A stretch of DNA of 64,000 bases from G963677915 sp963677915 (GTDB lineage Bacteria; Bacillota; Clostridia; Lachnospirales; Vallitaleaceae). The notes under the pieces are model-generated. The model had not been told where the DNA came from. It did no database searches and saw only the letters and a list, made by a program, of their open reading frames with translations. Both the position numbers and the translations under genes were made by a program. The stretch covers positions 55,690 through 119,689 of the forward strand of contig CAXXGE010000032.1 in assembly GCA_963677915.2 (NCBI GenBank), written 5' to 3'. Of this stretch, positions 15,556-25,071 are shown piece by piece; within the stretch, counting starts at the first letter, position 1, and each line of letters starts with the position of its first letter.

Positions 15556-16818
15556 CTATTTCTTTATTCCAATATCTGTCCTGAAATGCTTCTTATCGAA
15601 GTTAACTTCCTCGACCGCCGCATACGCTTTCGCTCTCGCATCGTCAATGTCGGCGCCAAGGGCGGTAACACCCAGTACACGGCCACCGTTTGTCACGTAC
15701 TGGCCATCTTTAAGCGCAGTACCCGCATGGAACACGATGATATCGTCCTTCGCCTTCTGCTCCTCAAGACCCGAAATCGGATAGCCTTTCTCATAGGCAA
15801 CAGGATAACCGCCGGAAGCCAGAACGACACAGACAGCCGCTTCATCCTTCCACTCAAGTTCAATCTCATTCAGACGGCCGTCGATGGCAGCCTCAAACAC
15901 ATCCAGAAGATCCGTCTTCAGCCTCGGCAGCACCACCTGCGCTTCAGGATCGCCGAAACGCGCATTGTACTCCAGCACCCGCATACCGTTTGGCGTCAGC
16001 ATCAGCCCGAAGAAAATGATACCTGTAAAAGGGCGTCCTTCAGACTTCATCGCAGCAAGCGTCGGCTTGTAGATCGTCTCGATCGCTTCCGCATGCATCT
16101 CATCCGTATAGAACTTGCTCGGAGAGAAAGTGCCCATACCACCGGTATTGAGGCCCTCATCATTATCGTAGGCGCGTTTGTGGTCCTGGGCGCTCACCAT
16201 CGGCAGTACCGTTTCCCCGTCGCAGAACGACAGGACGGAAACCTCAGGGCCAGTCATGAACTCCTCCACAACCAGCCTGTTGCCAGAATCGCCGAACTTC
16301 TTCTCAACCATGATATCTTCAACACCCTGGAGGGCATCTTCCTTGTTCTCGCAGATCAGCACACCTTTTCCAAGAGCAAGCCCGTCAGCCTTTAGCACCG
16401 TCGGATAAACGCAAGTCTCAAGATAAGCCTTCGCCTCATCCGCATCGGTGAACACCTCGTAGCCCGCCGTCGGTATATTGTACTTTTTCATCAGGTCCTT
16501 CGCGAAAACCTTGCTGCCCTCGAGAACAGCAGCGTTCTGTCTGGGTCCGAACACCTTCAGGCCTTCCGCCTCGAACCTGTCCACGATGCCAAGCATCAAA
16601 GGATCGTCCATGCCGATGACCGTCAGATCGATGGCGTTTTCCTTCGCCCATGCCGCCAGCGCATCCACATCCGTTGCACTAATAGGCACCAGTTCAGCAA
16701 GTTCGCCGATACCGGCGTTTCCTGGTGCGCAGTATATGTTTTCAATTCCAGGGCTTTCAGACAGCTTCCAGATAATGGCATGCTCTCTTCCGCCGCTTCC
16801 AACTACCAGTACTTTCAT
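15556..16818 (-). CDS. purD: Phosphoribosylamine-glycine ligase
   Basis: PurD joins phosphoribosylamine and glycine with ATP in the second step of purine synthesis. The 420-residue ATP-grasp protein starts MKVLVVGSGGREHAI and has the GTGGMGTFSP-type loop (NTGGMGTFSPSKF) and LEYNARFGDPEAQ. I chose the ATG at 16818, which follows a GGAAAGGA site and lies one base after the purN stop; the longer frame would overlap purN. It is the last gene of the pur operon. Confidence 0.97.
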   Translation of the reverse strand: MKVLVVGSGGREHAIIWKLSESPGIENIYCAPGNAGIGELAELVPISATDVDALAAWAKENAIDLTVIGMDDPLMLGIVDRFEAEGLKVFGPRQNAAVLEGSKVFAKDLMKKYNIPTAGYEVFTDADEAKAYLETCVYPTVLKADGLALGKGVLICENKEDALQGVEDIMVEKKFGDSGNRLVVEEFMTGPEVSVLSFCDGETVLPMVSAQDHKRAYDNDEGLNTGGMGTFSPSKFYTDEMHAEAIETIYKPTLAAMKSEGRPFTGIIFFGLMLTPNGMRVLEYNARFGDPEAQVVLPRLKTDLLDVFEAAIDGRLNEIELEWKDEAAVCVVLASGGYPVAYEKGYPISGLEEQKAKDDIIVFHAGTALKDGQYVTNGGRVLGVTALGADIDDARAKAYAAVEEVNFDKKHFRTDIGIKK

Positions 16819-16819
16819 T

Positions 16820-17458
16820 CTACAATCCTTTCCCGTCCTGAATACAGACCCGTCCGCCTTCAATCTTCACAAGGCCCTTGCCTATCCAATCGATCGCCTG
16901 GGGCAGCAGAATCCATTCAGCCTCTTCCATAACACGTCGCTGAAGGGTTTCAGGCGTGTCGTCCTCAAGCACATCCACCGCCTTCTGACAGATGATAGGA
17001 CCCGTATCCGTACCCTCGTCGACAAAATGAACCGTCGCGCCGGTCACCTTCACACCTCTTTCAAGGACACCTTCATGTACCCTTAGTCCATGGTAACCAT
17101 CACCGCAAAACGAGGGAATAAGTGAAGGGTGAATATTGATGATGCGCCCTTCAAAGGCCTTGATGAAGCTCTCACCGAGAATCAGAAGATAACCAGCCAG
17201 AACAACAAGGTCCACTTCCATCGTCTTCAGATGGTTGATTAGGGCTTCATTGAAACCTTCTCTCGTGTCAAAACTGACAGGACTGATCCATGTGGCATCA
17301 ATCCCGTGATTCGCTGCCCTTTCAAGAGCATATGCCTTTTTCCGGTTGCTGACCACCGTGACGATTTCTACATTCTCCAGCTGACCCTTGTCGATGCTGT
17401 CGATGATTGCCTGGAGATTGGTACCGCCGCCGGAGACCAAAACGGCAATTCTTAGCAT
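16820..17458 (-). CDS. purN: Phosphoribosylglycinamide formyltransferase
   Basis: PurN transfers a formyl group from 10-formyltetrahydrofolate to GAR. The 212-residue protein has LVSGGGTNLQAIID at the N-terminus and the catalytic region IINIHPSLIPSF followed by GATVHFVDEGTDTGPII. It overlaps the purM stop by seven bases. Its folate need links it to the formate-producing pfl-purH operon at 28.4-32.4 kb. Confidence 0.96.
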   Translation of the reverse strand: MLRIAVLVSGGGTNLQAIIDSIDKGQLENVEIVTVVSNRKKAYALERAANHGIDATWISPVSFDTREGFNEALINHLKTMEVDLVVLAGYLLILGESFIKAFEGRIINIHPSLIPSFCGDGYHGLRVHEGVLERGVKVTGATVHFVDEGTDTGPIICQKAVDVLEDDTPETLQRRVMEEAEWILLPQAIDWIGKGLVKIEGGRVCIQDGKGL

Positions 17459-18477
17459 ATAACGACTCCTTCGCTGCCATCTTCAACAGTGCCAATGACA
17501 TAGCCTTTTTCATAGACGGATGTAAGGGCTTTGAGCACCTTCTCCGCATCCTCCTCAGCGACTGCCAGGATCATGCCGATGCCCATGTTGAACGTATTGA
17601 ACATGGATTTCTCCTCCATGTTGCCCATATCCTGAAGCATGTCGAAAATAGGCAGAACCGGCCAACTTCCCTTTGTAATCTTTGCCTGCGTGCCTTCGGG
17701 GAGCATTCTCGGAATGTTTTCATAAAAGCCGCCGCCTGTAATATGGCTGATGGCCTTGATTTTGACTTCTTTTTGAATCGCCTGAATTGCTTTCACATAG
17801 ATCTTCGTCGGGCACAGAAGCTCCTCGCCCAGTGAACGCCCAAGCTGTTCCACATGCATATGCATTTTTTCTTCATTCGGTTCAATCAGTTTTCTGACCA
17901 GCGAGTAGCCGTTGCTGTGTATGCCAGAAGACGGAATCCCGATCAGCAGATCGCCAGCCTTGACAGTCGAACCGTCGATCATGTCCTTCTTGTCCACGAT
18001 GCCCACAGCGAAACCGGCAATATCGTATTCGTCAGTAGGGTAAAAGCCCGGCATTTCAGCAGTTTCTCCGCCGATCAAGGCGCATCCCGACTGCCTGCAG
18101 CCATCGGCGATGCCGCTCACGATATTGGCAATCTTTTCAGGCTCATTCTTTCCACACGCAATATAGTCAAGGAAAAACAAAGGCTCGGCACCGGAGCAGA
18201 TAATATCATTCACACACATGGCTACCGCATCGATGCCAATCGTATCATGTTTGTCAGTCAGAAAAGCGATCTTCAGTTTCGTACCGACGCCGTCTGTACC
18301 GGAAACAAGAATGGGTTCTTCCATCGTCTTGCCTGCCAACGAAAAGAGCCCGCCGAAACCGCCCAGATCGGTAACAACCTCCGGACGGTATGTTGTCTTC
18401 ACATGTTCCTTCATCAGTTCGACAGATTTGTAGCCCGCTTCTACGTCTACGCCCGCCGCTTTGTAGTCTATTGACAT
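17452..18477 (-). CDS. purM: Phosphoribosylformylglycinamidine cyclo-ligase
   Basis: PurM closes the imidazole ring to give AIR. The 341-residue protein has the expected DYKAAGVDVEAG start, SGTDGVGTKLK, ALIGGETAEMPGFY and ITGGGFYENIPRMLP signatures. It overlaps purF by ten bases. No purQ, purL or purS, which would make its substrate, is in this window. Confidence 0.97.
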   Translation of the reverse strand: MSIDYKAAGVDVEAGYKSVELMKEHVKTTYRPEVVTDLGGFGGLFSLAGKTMEEPILVSGTDGVGTKLKIAFLTDKHDTIGIDAVAMCVNDIICSGAEPLFFLDYIACGKNEPEKIANIVSGIADGCRQSGCALIGGETAEMPGFYPTDEYDIAGFAVGIVDKKDMIDGSTVKAGDLLIGIPSSGIHSNGYSLVRKLIEPNEEKMHMHVEQLGRSLGEELLCPTKIYVKAIQAIQKEVKIKAISHITGGGFYENIPRMLPEGTQAKITKGSWPVLPIFDMLQDMGNMEEKSMFNTFNMGIGMILAVAEEDAEKVLKALTSVYEKGYVIGTVEDGSEGVVIC

Positions 18478-19898
18478 CCTTTTACCTCCTCATCAAGCAG
18501 CTCCACAGGGTAGTCCCCGCTGAAGCATGCAGTACAGAAATCGCAACCGGCAGCTGGGCACGTGTTAAGCAGTCCCTCTTCGCTGATATAGCCCAGATAG
18601 TCGGCACCGATCAGCTTTCTCGTCTCTTCAATAGAATGGGTGCTCGCTACCAGATTCTTCCGTTCAGGTGTATCAATACCGAAATAACAGGAATACTTGA
18701 CCGGTGGCGATGATATCAGCACATGAACCTCTTTCGCACCTGCGTCCCTAAGCAGATTGACAATTCTTTTGCTCGTCGTACCCCTGACAATGGAGTCGTC
18801 AATCATGATGACCCGCTTGCCGTCGATCTGGCTTCGGATTGGATTCAGTTTCAAATGGACGCCCATCTCGCGAAGCTCCTGGCTCGGCTGGATGAAGGTC
18901 CGTCCCACATATCTGTTCTTCATAAATCCGTCTACAAAAGGAATGCCCGATGCCTGGGCGTAACCCATGGCTGCTCCAAGACCTGAGTCAGGCACGCCGA
19001 CCACGACGTCTGCATCGACAGGATGTTCCTTGAAAAGCGTCTCGCCGGCAAGGGCTCTCGCCGTATAGACTTCCTGTCCCTCGATGATTGAATCGGGACG
19101 TGCGAAATAGATATATTCAAAAATGCACATGGCTGATTTTTCAGCTGCAGGTGTCTGCATCGTTCTGACACCGCGCTTTGTATCCACGATGATGATCTCG
19201 CCTGGCTTGACATCCCTTTCAAGCTCAACACCAAGGGAGTCAAATGCGCAAGATTCGGATGAAAAGACAACCGAATTGCCTTTTCTTCCAATAACAAGCG
19301 GTCTCATACCAAGCGGATCCCTGGCAGCGATAACCTTATGCGGCGTCATGACAAGAAGAGAGAAAGCTCCCTTGATCTGGCCCATCACCTCGACAAGGGC
19401 ATCTTCGATGTTGTTATACTTGATCCGCGCCCTTGAAAGAAGGGCAGCGATGACTTCCGAATCCGTCGTTGTCTGGAAAATGTGACCCTGGTCTTCAAGA
19501 TCTTTCCTGATCGTGTCAGCATTCGTCAGGTTGCCGTTGTGAGCCAAAGCCATATGGCCCTTCGTGTATTTAAGCACCAGCGGCTGGGCATTTTCCGGCA
19601 GGCTGAAACCGGCTGTCGAATATCTGACATGGCCGATAGCCGCATGGCCCTTCAGATAGTCAAGGACCAGATCGTTGAATATTTCCGATACAGAACCCAT
19701 CTCTTTCCTGAACAGGATCGTGCCATTGTTGTTAACAGCTATACCCGCACTTTCCTGTCCCCTGTGCTGCAGGGCGAACAGACCGTAATAAGTCATGCGT
19801 GCCGTATCGAAATCATCGAAGTTGCAAACGCCGAAGACGCCGCACTCTTCCTCCATTTTATCGTCTACCATGAAAACATTGTCTTTCTCGTTGTACAT
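18468..19898 (-). CDS. purF: Amidophosphoribosyltransferase
   Basis: PurF makes phosphoribosylamine from PRPP and glutamine, the committed step. With the ATG at 19898 (GGAGGAACGT just before it) the protein is 476 residues and begins with an 18-residue propeptide before the catalytic Cys19 in EEECGVFGV, which becomes the N-terminal nucleophile on processing. The PRPP loop is VIMIDDSIVRGTTS, and C-terminal cysteines (CPAAGCDFC) fit the Fe-S cluster of the Bacillus-type enzyme. Confidence 0.96.
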   Translation of the reverse strand: MYNEKDNVFMVDDKMEEECGVFGVCNFDDFDTARMTYYGLFALQHRGQESAGIAVNNNGTILFRKEMGSVSEIFNDLVLDYLKGHAAIGHVRYSTAGFSLPENAQPLVLKYTKGHMALAHNGNLTNADTIRKDLEDQGHIFQTTTDSEVIAALLSRARIKYNNIEDALVEVMGQIKGAFSLLVMTPHKVIAARDPLGMRPLVIGRKGNSVVFSSESCAFDSLGVELERDVKPGEIIIVDTKRGVRTMQTPAAEKSAMCIFEYIYFARPDSIIEGQEVYTARALAGETLFKEHPVDADVVVGVPDSGLGAAMGYAQASGIPFVDGFMKNRYVGRTFIQPSQELREMGVHLKLNPIRSQIDGKRVIMIDDSIVRGTTSKRIVNLLRDAGAKEVHVLISSPPVKYSCYFGIDTPERKNLVASTHSIEETRKLIGADYLGYISEEGLLNTCPAAGCDFCTACFSGDYPVELLDEEVKGCQ

Positions 19899-19917
19899 AC
19901 GTTCCTCCAAAACCGGC

Positions 19918-20628
19918 TTATTCGCCAAGCAAGCGCTTCATGACTTCCTGATAAGCGCCTTCCACGTTGCCAAGGTCCCTTCTGAAACGGTCTTTATCCA
20001 GTTTTTCACCGGTCTTCGAGTCCCAGAATCTGCAAGTATCCGGTGAAATCTCATCGGCAAGGATGATCGTACCATCGGATGTACGGCCGAACTCGATCTT
20101 GAAGTCAATCAATTCGATACCGGCGGATGCAAGGTAGTCTGTCAGTACATCGTTCACTTTGAAGGCATAGGCAGCAATTGTATCCAGCTCTTCCTTCGTC
20201 GCAAGGTCAAGTGCATAGATGTGGTAGTCGTTGATCATCGGATCGCCCAGCTCATCGTTCTTGTAGCAGTACTCGAGCACGGTCTTGTCCATCTTGGTGC
20301 CTTCTTCAAGACCAAGACGTTTTGCCAGTGAACCGGCAGCGATGTTTCTGACGATCACTTCCAGCGGTACGATGGATACTTTTCTTACAACCGTCTCCCT
20401 GTCGCTGATTTCTTCCATAAGATGGGTCGGAACGCCAGCCTGCTCAAGAAGTTTCATCAAATGATTGGAAACCCGGTTGTTGATAGCGCCCTTTTCAGCG
20501 ATGCTTCCCTTTTTCAGGCCATTGAAGGCAGTCGCGTCGTCTTTGTAGTCGACAATCAGTACATCCGGATCGTCGGTTGTGAATACCTTTTTCGCTTTGC
20601 CTTCGTATAGCAGGTCCTTCTTTTTCAT
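19918..20628 (-). CDS. purC: SAICAR synthetase
   Basis: PurC condenses CAIR with aspartate. The 236-residue length is typical of the bacterial enzyme. Signatures include LLYEGKAKKVF, VPLEVIVRNIAAGSLAKR and FKIEFGRTSDGTIILADEISPDTCRFWD. The start overlaps the purE stop by four bases, and the stop lies 19 bp before purF. Confidence 0.97.
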   Translation of the reverse strand: MKKKDLLYEGKAKKVFTTDDPDVLIVDYKDDATAFNGLKKGSIAEKGAINNRVSNHLMKLLEQAGVPTHLMEEISDRETVVRKVSIVPLEVIVRNIAAGSLAKRLGLEEGTKMDKTVLEYCYKNDELGDPMINDYHIYALDLATKEELDTIAAYAFKVNDVLTDYLASAGIELIDFKIEFGRTSDGTIILADEISPDTCRFWDSKTGEKLDKDRFRRDLGNVEGAYQEVMKRLLGE

Positions 20629-21143
20629 GCGTTTCCCTCCAAATAGTTTTTATAGCCAAGGCTTTCCAGGTTTTCAGCCTTCTCTTCCACGCTCTTGCGC
20701 ATTTCGTCTATAAAATCCGCCAGTCTCTTCGAAACCGCATCATCACTGGTCCCGATAATCTGGGCTGCCAGCAGACCGGCGTTTTTCGCACCATTGATCG
20801 CCACAGTCGCAACCGGTACGCCAGGCGGCATCTGTACGATCGAGTAAAGGGAGTCCACGCCGTTCAGAGTTCGTGTTTTGACAGGAACACCTACGACAGG
20901 CAATGTGGTCATTGCCGCGGTCATTCCCGGCAGATGGGCTGCTCCGCCCGCACCGGCGATAATGACTTTAAGGCCTCGCTCTTTCGCTGTTTTCGCATAG
21001 TTGTACAATCTGTCTACCGTTCTGTGGGCAGATACGACCGTCAATTCATAAGGTACCATCAAGTCGTCCAGGATTGCTGCTGCATCCTGCATGACCGGCA
21101 AATCGGAATCACTTCCCATGATAATGCCGACTAAAGGTTTCAT
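20625..21143 (-). CDS. purE: N5-carboxyaminoimidazole ribonucleotide mutase
   Basis: PurE rearranges N5-CAIR to CAIR. The 172-residue protein has the class I signature GIIMGSDSDLPVM, SAHRTVDRLYNYA and AGGAAHLPGMTAA. A purK gene immediately upstream supports the class I (PurK-dependent) assignment. I chose the ATG at 21143, which has AGGAGG six bases upstream and overlaps the purK stop. Confidence 0.97.
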   Translation of the reverse strand: MKPLVGIIMGSDSDLPVMQDAAAILDDLMVPYELTVVSAHRTVDRLYNYAKTAKERGLKVIIAGAGGAAHLPGMTAAMTTLPVVGVPVKTRTLNGVDSLYSIVQMPPGVPVATVAINGAKNAGLLAAQIIGTSDDAVSKRLADFIDEMRKSVEEKAENLESLGYKNYLEGNA

Positions 21144-22300
21144 TGGGGGCCTCCTTTGATCTTGATGCACTGTTTCGCTTGTTTCGCCGTTTTCACCGCT
21201 TCTTCCAGGCTTTCCGCCGCCACGGTCAAATGGCCCATCTTCCTGGCGGGTTTTGATTCGGCTTTTCCATAGATGTGGACTTTCACGTTCGGCAGCTTGT
21301 AGGCCTCTTCAATGCCAGTGACAACCGTCTCGCCGGAAGAACCCGGCTCGCCCAGCAGGTTGATCATCACCGTAGGGCATCTAAGGGACACATCGCCGAA
21401 AGGCAGCCCTGTGATGGCTCTAATGTGCTGTTCGAACTGGGATGTCAGACATCCCTCGATGGTGTAATGGCCTGAGTTGTGCGGTCTTGGCGCCACCTCG
21501 TTCAGATAGACGGTCTCGTCTTCTGTCACGAACATCTCGACACAGAACATGCCAACGCCGTGGAATACATCCATGACATCATGAGCCATCGTCATGGCGT
21601 TTTTCGCACAGGTTTCCGAAATGTGGGCAGGTACCACCGTTGTATCCAGAATGCTGTCCACATGGCTGTTTTCCCCAACCGGATAGACAACGATATCACC
21701 GTCGATCCCTCTGCAGGCAAGCACGGATATTTCCATCTTGAAAGGAACGAATTTCTCAACCATAAGCGGAATGCTGCCGGAGCCAAGAGCTTCAAAAGTC
21801 GTCCCGGCATCCTGTACGGTTTTGACGACAGCGTTGCCTTTGCCATCGTAGCCGCCTGTGCAAGCCTTCAGCATCATGGGATAGCCAAAAACCTTACCTG
21901 CTTCTGCAATATCTTCTGTTGTCTTGACACTGACGAAATCGGGCACAAGAATACCCGCTGCCTGAAGTGCCTCTTTCTGGTTGAATTTGTTTTGAATGAC
22001 GGCAAGGCTGGATGGTGTGGGATAGACCGCGTGGCCTTCCTTCTCCAGCTGCTGAAGTATGTCTACATGGATGTGTTCGAATTCGTAGGTGATGACATCG
22101 GAGCGTTCCGCCAGTTCGCGGATTGCCTTGGTGTCGTTGAAAGATGCCACAATAAGCTCATCGCTGATGCTGTGTGACGGACATGATGGGGACGGATCAA
22201 GGGTAATGACATGGAATCCAAGACGCTTCGCGTCCAGGATCATCATCTTGCCGAGCTGTCCTCCGCCGATGATGCCGATGCGCTTTTTTAGTGTATTCAT
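21140..22300 (-). CDS. purK: N5-carboxyaminoimidazole ribonucleotide synthase
   Basis: PurK uses ATP and bicarbonate to carboxylate AIR. The 386-residue ATP-grasp protein begins IGIIGGGQLGKMMI and has MLKACTGGYDGKGN and NEVAPRPHNSGHYTIEGC. It is the first gene of the purKECFMND operon, whose genes overlap or nearly touch throughout. The operon follows a promoter at 22333-22361 and possible PurR boxes. Confidence 0.97.
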   Translation of the reverse strand: MNTLKKRIGIIGGGQLGKMMILDAKRLGFHVITLDPSPSCPSHSISDELIVASFNDTKAIRELAERSDVITYEFEHIHVDILQQLEKEGHAVYPTPSSLAVIQNKFNQKEALQAAGILVPDFVSVKTTEDIAEAGKVFGYPMMLKACTGGYDGKGNAVVKTVQDAGTTFEALGSGSIPLMVEKFVPFKMEISVLACRGIDGDIVVYPVGENSHVDSILDTTVVPAHISETCAKNAMTMAHDVMDVFHGVGMFCVEMFVTEDETVYLNEVAPRPHNSGHYTIEGCLTSQFEQHIRAITGLPFGDVSLRCPTVMINLLGEPGSSGETVVTGIEEAYKLPNVKVHIYGKAESKPARKMGHLTVAAESLEEAVKTAKQAKQCIKIKGGPQ

Positions 22301-22332
22301 GATATTCCTCGCAATCGTAACATAGTATCTGT

Positions 22333-22361
22333 ATTTTATCTTTTTTTGACCTTTACGTCAA
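22333..22361 (-). promoter_or_regulatory. Promoter of the pur operon
   Basis: TTGACG (22356-22361) and TAAAAT (22333-22338), 17 bases apart on the minus strand. The -35 is part of a small inverted repeat TTGAC/GTCAA. Confidence 0.75.
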
Positions 22362-22369
22362 CCTAAAGA

Positions 22370-22407
22370 CCCGAACATTATCCAACAATTTTCAGATAAC
22401 ATTCGGG
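22370..22407. promoter_or_regulatory. Inverted repeat: terminator of the upstream gene and possible PurR box pair
   Basis: CCCGAACATTATC and CCCGAATGTTATC face each other. As RNA this is a hairpin that could end transcription of the membrane-protein gene at 22421 (short T-run on the minus strand, better T-run on the plus strand). As DNA, the CGAA cores, their 26-base separation, and their location about 44-81 bases upstream of the predicted pur start fit the paired PurBoxes that Bacillus-type PurR binds. The AT-rich flanks of the PurBox consensus are only partly present. Confidence 0.6.
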
Positions 22408-22420
22408 CATTTTTTGTCCA

Positions 22421-23071
22421 TTATTTTTCTGTCAAAAATTCGAGCACCCTGACAGCTTTGTCCTTCCTCAAGGAATTATCCATGATACCAATATAGATGG
22501 AACCGAATTCCGCATCGGCAGGCTTGTATCCCAGGAGCGCCTGTACATTCGGCATATCATCCACCATGATAGCATCTCCCAGCAGAGCATCTCCAAGTCT
22601 TTCCTTCAAATCCCCGGACAGCAAAGGCTCAAGGTCTGTCAGACCACCTTCATCTGAAAGAAGGCTGTAGTACCGGTCATCCATGACAACAACGTCAAGT
22701 GCCTGAAGCTGGGCTTTGGCCATCATCTTGGTCTGGATCGCCATCACGACATTTGCATCAGACGAAACCGAGCTTCCCACATACTCTATCTCCACCGTTT
22801 CGTTTGCGTCCGGGTCCAGAATAAGGGCGTTCAGCGTTTCCACATAGGCATCCTTGACTTCCGCATCCATATTCGGCACCATCATGGTGATGTCGAATGC
22901 GATTTCCGCAGGCGGGTTGAACACATACATGTTCAGCAGGCTGCCGATAATGATGAGTCCGATAATGCCGCCGATGATATGGAGTTTATAGTAATCCCAG
23001 ATATATTCACGCTTTTGTTTCCCCTTAAGCTGACTGGCCATATCCTTTATTCGTTCATTTTCAGCTTTCAT
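22421..23071 (-). CDS. Single-pass membrane protein, function unknown
   Basis: A 216-residue protein with a charged cytoplasmic N-terminus (about 30 residues), one membrane segment (IIGGIIGLIIIGSLLNMYVF) and an outer domain with a pattern loosely like part of an extracellular solute-binding protein (VVMDDRYYSLLSDEGGLTDLEPLL). I chose the ATG at 23071, with GGTGG five bases before it, inside the last codons of the upstream peptidase gene. I do not recognise a function. Confidence 0.75.
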   Translation of the reverse strand: MKAENERIKDMASQLKGKQKREYIWDYYKLHIIGGIIGLIIIGSLLNMYVFNPPAEIAFDITMMVPNMDAEVKDAYVETLNALILDPDANETVEIEYVGSSVSSDANVVMAIQTKMMAKAQLQALDVVVMDDRYYSLLSDEGGLTDLEPLLSGDLKERLGDALLGDAIMVDDMPNVQALLGYKPADAEFGSIYIGIMDNSLRKDKAVRVLEFLTEK

Positions 23072-25043
23072 CGTTTCCACCGCTCTTTACGCTTTCAAAA
23101 AAAGGTTCGTTCAGGGCTTCCGTTCCCTCAAGTACAAATCTGCCGTCACGGATGATATCCACAACCGACCCGTCTTCATTCAGTGCCCTGATATCCCCCA
23201 GCTCCGTGTAAGGGATGGTGATGTCCGTATGCTTGAAGGTGTAGGCCTTCGCAGGGTCCGTCGACCTTAGGCAGGTCCGTTCATTTTCCCTGGCCGTGAT
23301 TTCCTTGCCGTCCGGATTGTAGACCGGAAGGTCCTCTTCCCATGTGTAGCAGGTATCCCCGATAGCAAAGTGGGGCCCCATCTTTTCACCGATAAGGATC
23401 GGGATGATTTTCTCGATGCCAAAACGCTGGGACATGACATAGGCCGTCGTGTTGGTACCGATGGCGAATTCACCAAGCGGCAGCATTTTGTAAGGATGCA
23501 TGAGATTCTCGTTCAGGTACGCCTTGCTTTCTTCGGCATCTTCAAAATTCCCGCAGCCATAGTCGACCGTCATGCCGTCTTCAAATACAATCTCAAGGTC
23601 CAGGTAGTTGTATCCATGGAGATAGGTCTCAGATACATGCAGGACGCCGTTTGTTCCTTCAAGCCTGGGCGTTGTGAACACCTCGCCTACCGGTACATTC
23701 ACATCAGCGGTACAATTGTTGAAATTCGTCTCCTTGGTTGGATCCGAAAGCTTCTGGAGTGCCACGGTCAGGTCGGTTCTGTTGCCCCTTCGCCCGGTGA
23801 TATGGACTGCCTTGGCCTTGTCCAGTACATCAATGATCGACTGCTGTATATGCATGTACTTGTCATTGTCCAGGGTATTGATCTTGATGGTTTCTTCGAA
23901 AATGCTTTCAAAATCCTTGCCGATCTCAGGCACCGGAAAGGAAATGATTGTAAAACTGTAGGAATCGCCAGGAAGGTATCTGTTTGTAATCGCCCTTGTT
24001 CTGGCCGTCTGACTCTTCTTGATCTCCGACTGTTCATCGCTGTATTTGCATGCAGATTTCTGCTGGACCGGCGAAAAAGGTTTTTCCCCGAATATTTCCA
24101 TTAAAGCAAGTCCCGAATAGGCTTTGATCTCCTCCTGATAAAAAGCATAAGCTTCTTCCGTCGCCGCCACCATAGCTTCGGCTACGTCGTTGTCATAGAA
24201 AGGGGCATCGCCGAATCTCTGGTCAAACTCCATCTGCTTGCTCGGTTTTGTATTGATCATCCGCGGCCGCGGTACGCCCCTGAGATGGTAATAGGCAAGC
24301 GGCTCAAGCCCTTTTTCCCTGAAGTTCTCGAAAGCCTTCCTAATCACCCGTTCAAATCCAAGGGGATAGCAGACAAGCACCGTCTTCTTGCCTTCCAAAG
24401 ACTTGTTGTCCCTAACAAACCCTCTGAAATAGGCGCCGGTATAGGTATCTGCCATAATCTGTATCTTATCCTCCGGCAAACTGTTCAGGTACCTGGCCAT
24501 CTCGATTTCATTGCTGCCGATATACATGCCGTAGCGGAAAAGATACCTCAAATCCTCAAGGTTGGCTGTATCCACAATGGAGGTGTAGGTATCGAAGGCT
24601 TGGCTAAATGCTCGATAAGCCGCTGTTTTAGCAGTCGTTTCAGCCGTGCCGATCTCATATTCCCTTACAGCATCTGCGACAGCTTTGCCGTCCGCCCCAT
24701 CTTCAAGCAGCTCCTTGACATCTCCGAACAGACCGGCAAAAGATTCCATGTCCTCGCGGCGCCCCTCATAGGCCATTCCGACCAACTGCTTGGTGTCTGC
24801 ATAAAGGTAGGCAAGTATCTCACCCATGTCTTTGCCGAATGCAGCCACCGCTTTCTCAGGATTCGCATAGCTGTCGAAGTAATTGTCATCCAGAATATCG
24901 GCATAAAGGCTCTTGTTGACTGCATGAAGTTCCCCGAAGGATTTTGTCTCGAAAAAATCTTCCGAAAGCTCCTGTTCATGATCAAGCAGTCTGATGATGA
25001 AGCTGTCCATCTCTTTTATATATTTTTCAAATTGATTGTTCAT
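23061..25043 (-). CDS. Aminopeptidase, M29-like
   Basis: A 660-residue cytoplasmic protein whose C-terminal half resembles M29 metallo-aminopeptidases: RRGNRTDLTVAL, CTADVNVPVGEVFTTPRLEGTNGVLHV, the acidic YGCGNFEDAEESKAYLNEN, LGEFAIGTNTTAYV and HFAIGDTC. Those segments supply the Glu, His and Asp ligands of the two metal ions. The N-terminal about 340 residues are an extension I do not recognise, and the protein is much longer than typical AmpS (about 410). It lies between an M16 peptidase and a membrane protein on the same strand. Confidence 0.82.
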   Translation of the reverse strand: MNNQFEKYIKEMDSFIIRLLDHEQELSEDFFETKSFGELHAVNKSLYADILDDNYFDSYANPEKAVAAFGKDMGEILAYLYADTKQLVGMAYEGRREDMESFAGLFGDVKELLEDGADGKAVADAVREYEIGTAETTAKTAAYRAFSQAFDTYTSIVDTANLEDLRYLFRYGMYIGSNEIEMARYLNSLPEDKIQIMADTYTGAYFRGFVRDNKSLEGKKTVLVCYPLGFERVIRKAFENFREKGLEPLAYYHLRGVPRPRMINTKPSKQMEFDQRFGDAPFYDNDVAEAMVAATEEAYAFYQEEIKAYSGLALMEIFGEKPFSPVQQKSACKYSDEQSEIKKSQTARTRAITNRYLPGDSYSFTIISFPVPEIGKDFESIFEETIKINTLDNDKYMHIQQSIIDVLDKAKAVHITGRRGNRTDLTVALQKLSDPTKETNFNNCTADVNVPVGEVFTTPRLEGTNGVLHVSETYLHGYNYLDLEIVFEDGMTVDYGCGNFEDAEESKAYLNENLMHPYKMLPLGEFAIGTNTTAYVMSQRFGIEKIIPILIGEKMGPHFAIGDTCYTWEEDLPVYNPDGKEITARENERTCLRSTDPAKAYTFKHTDITIPYTELGDIRALNEDGSVVDIIRDGRFVLEGTEALNEPFFESVKSGGNDES

Positions 25044-25071
25044 TATCTCTACCCCCTGTTACTGGCTCTCT

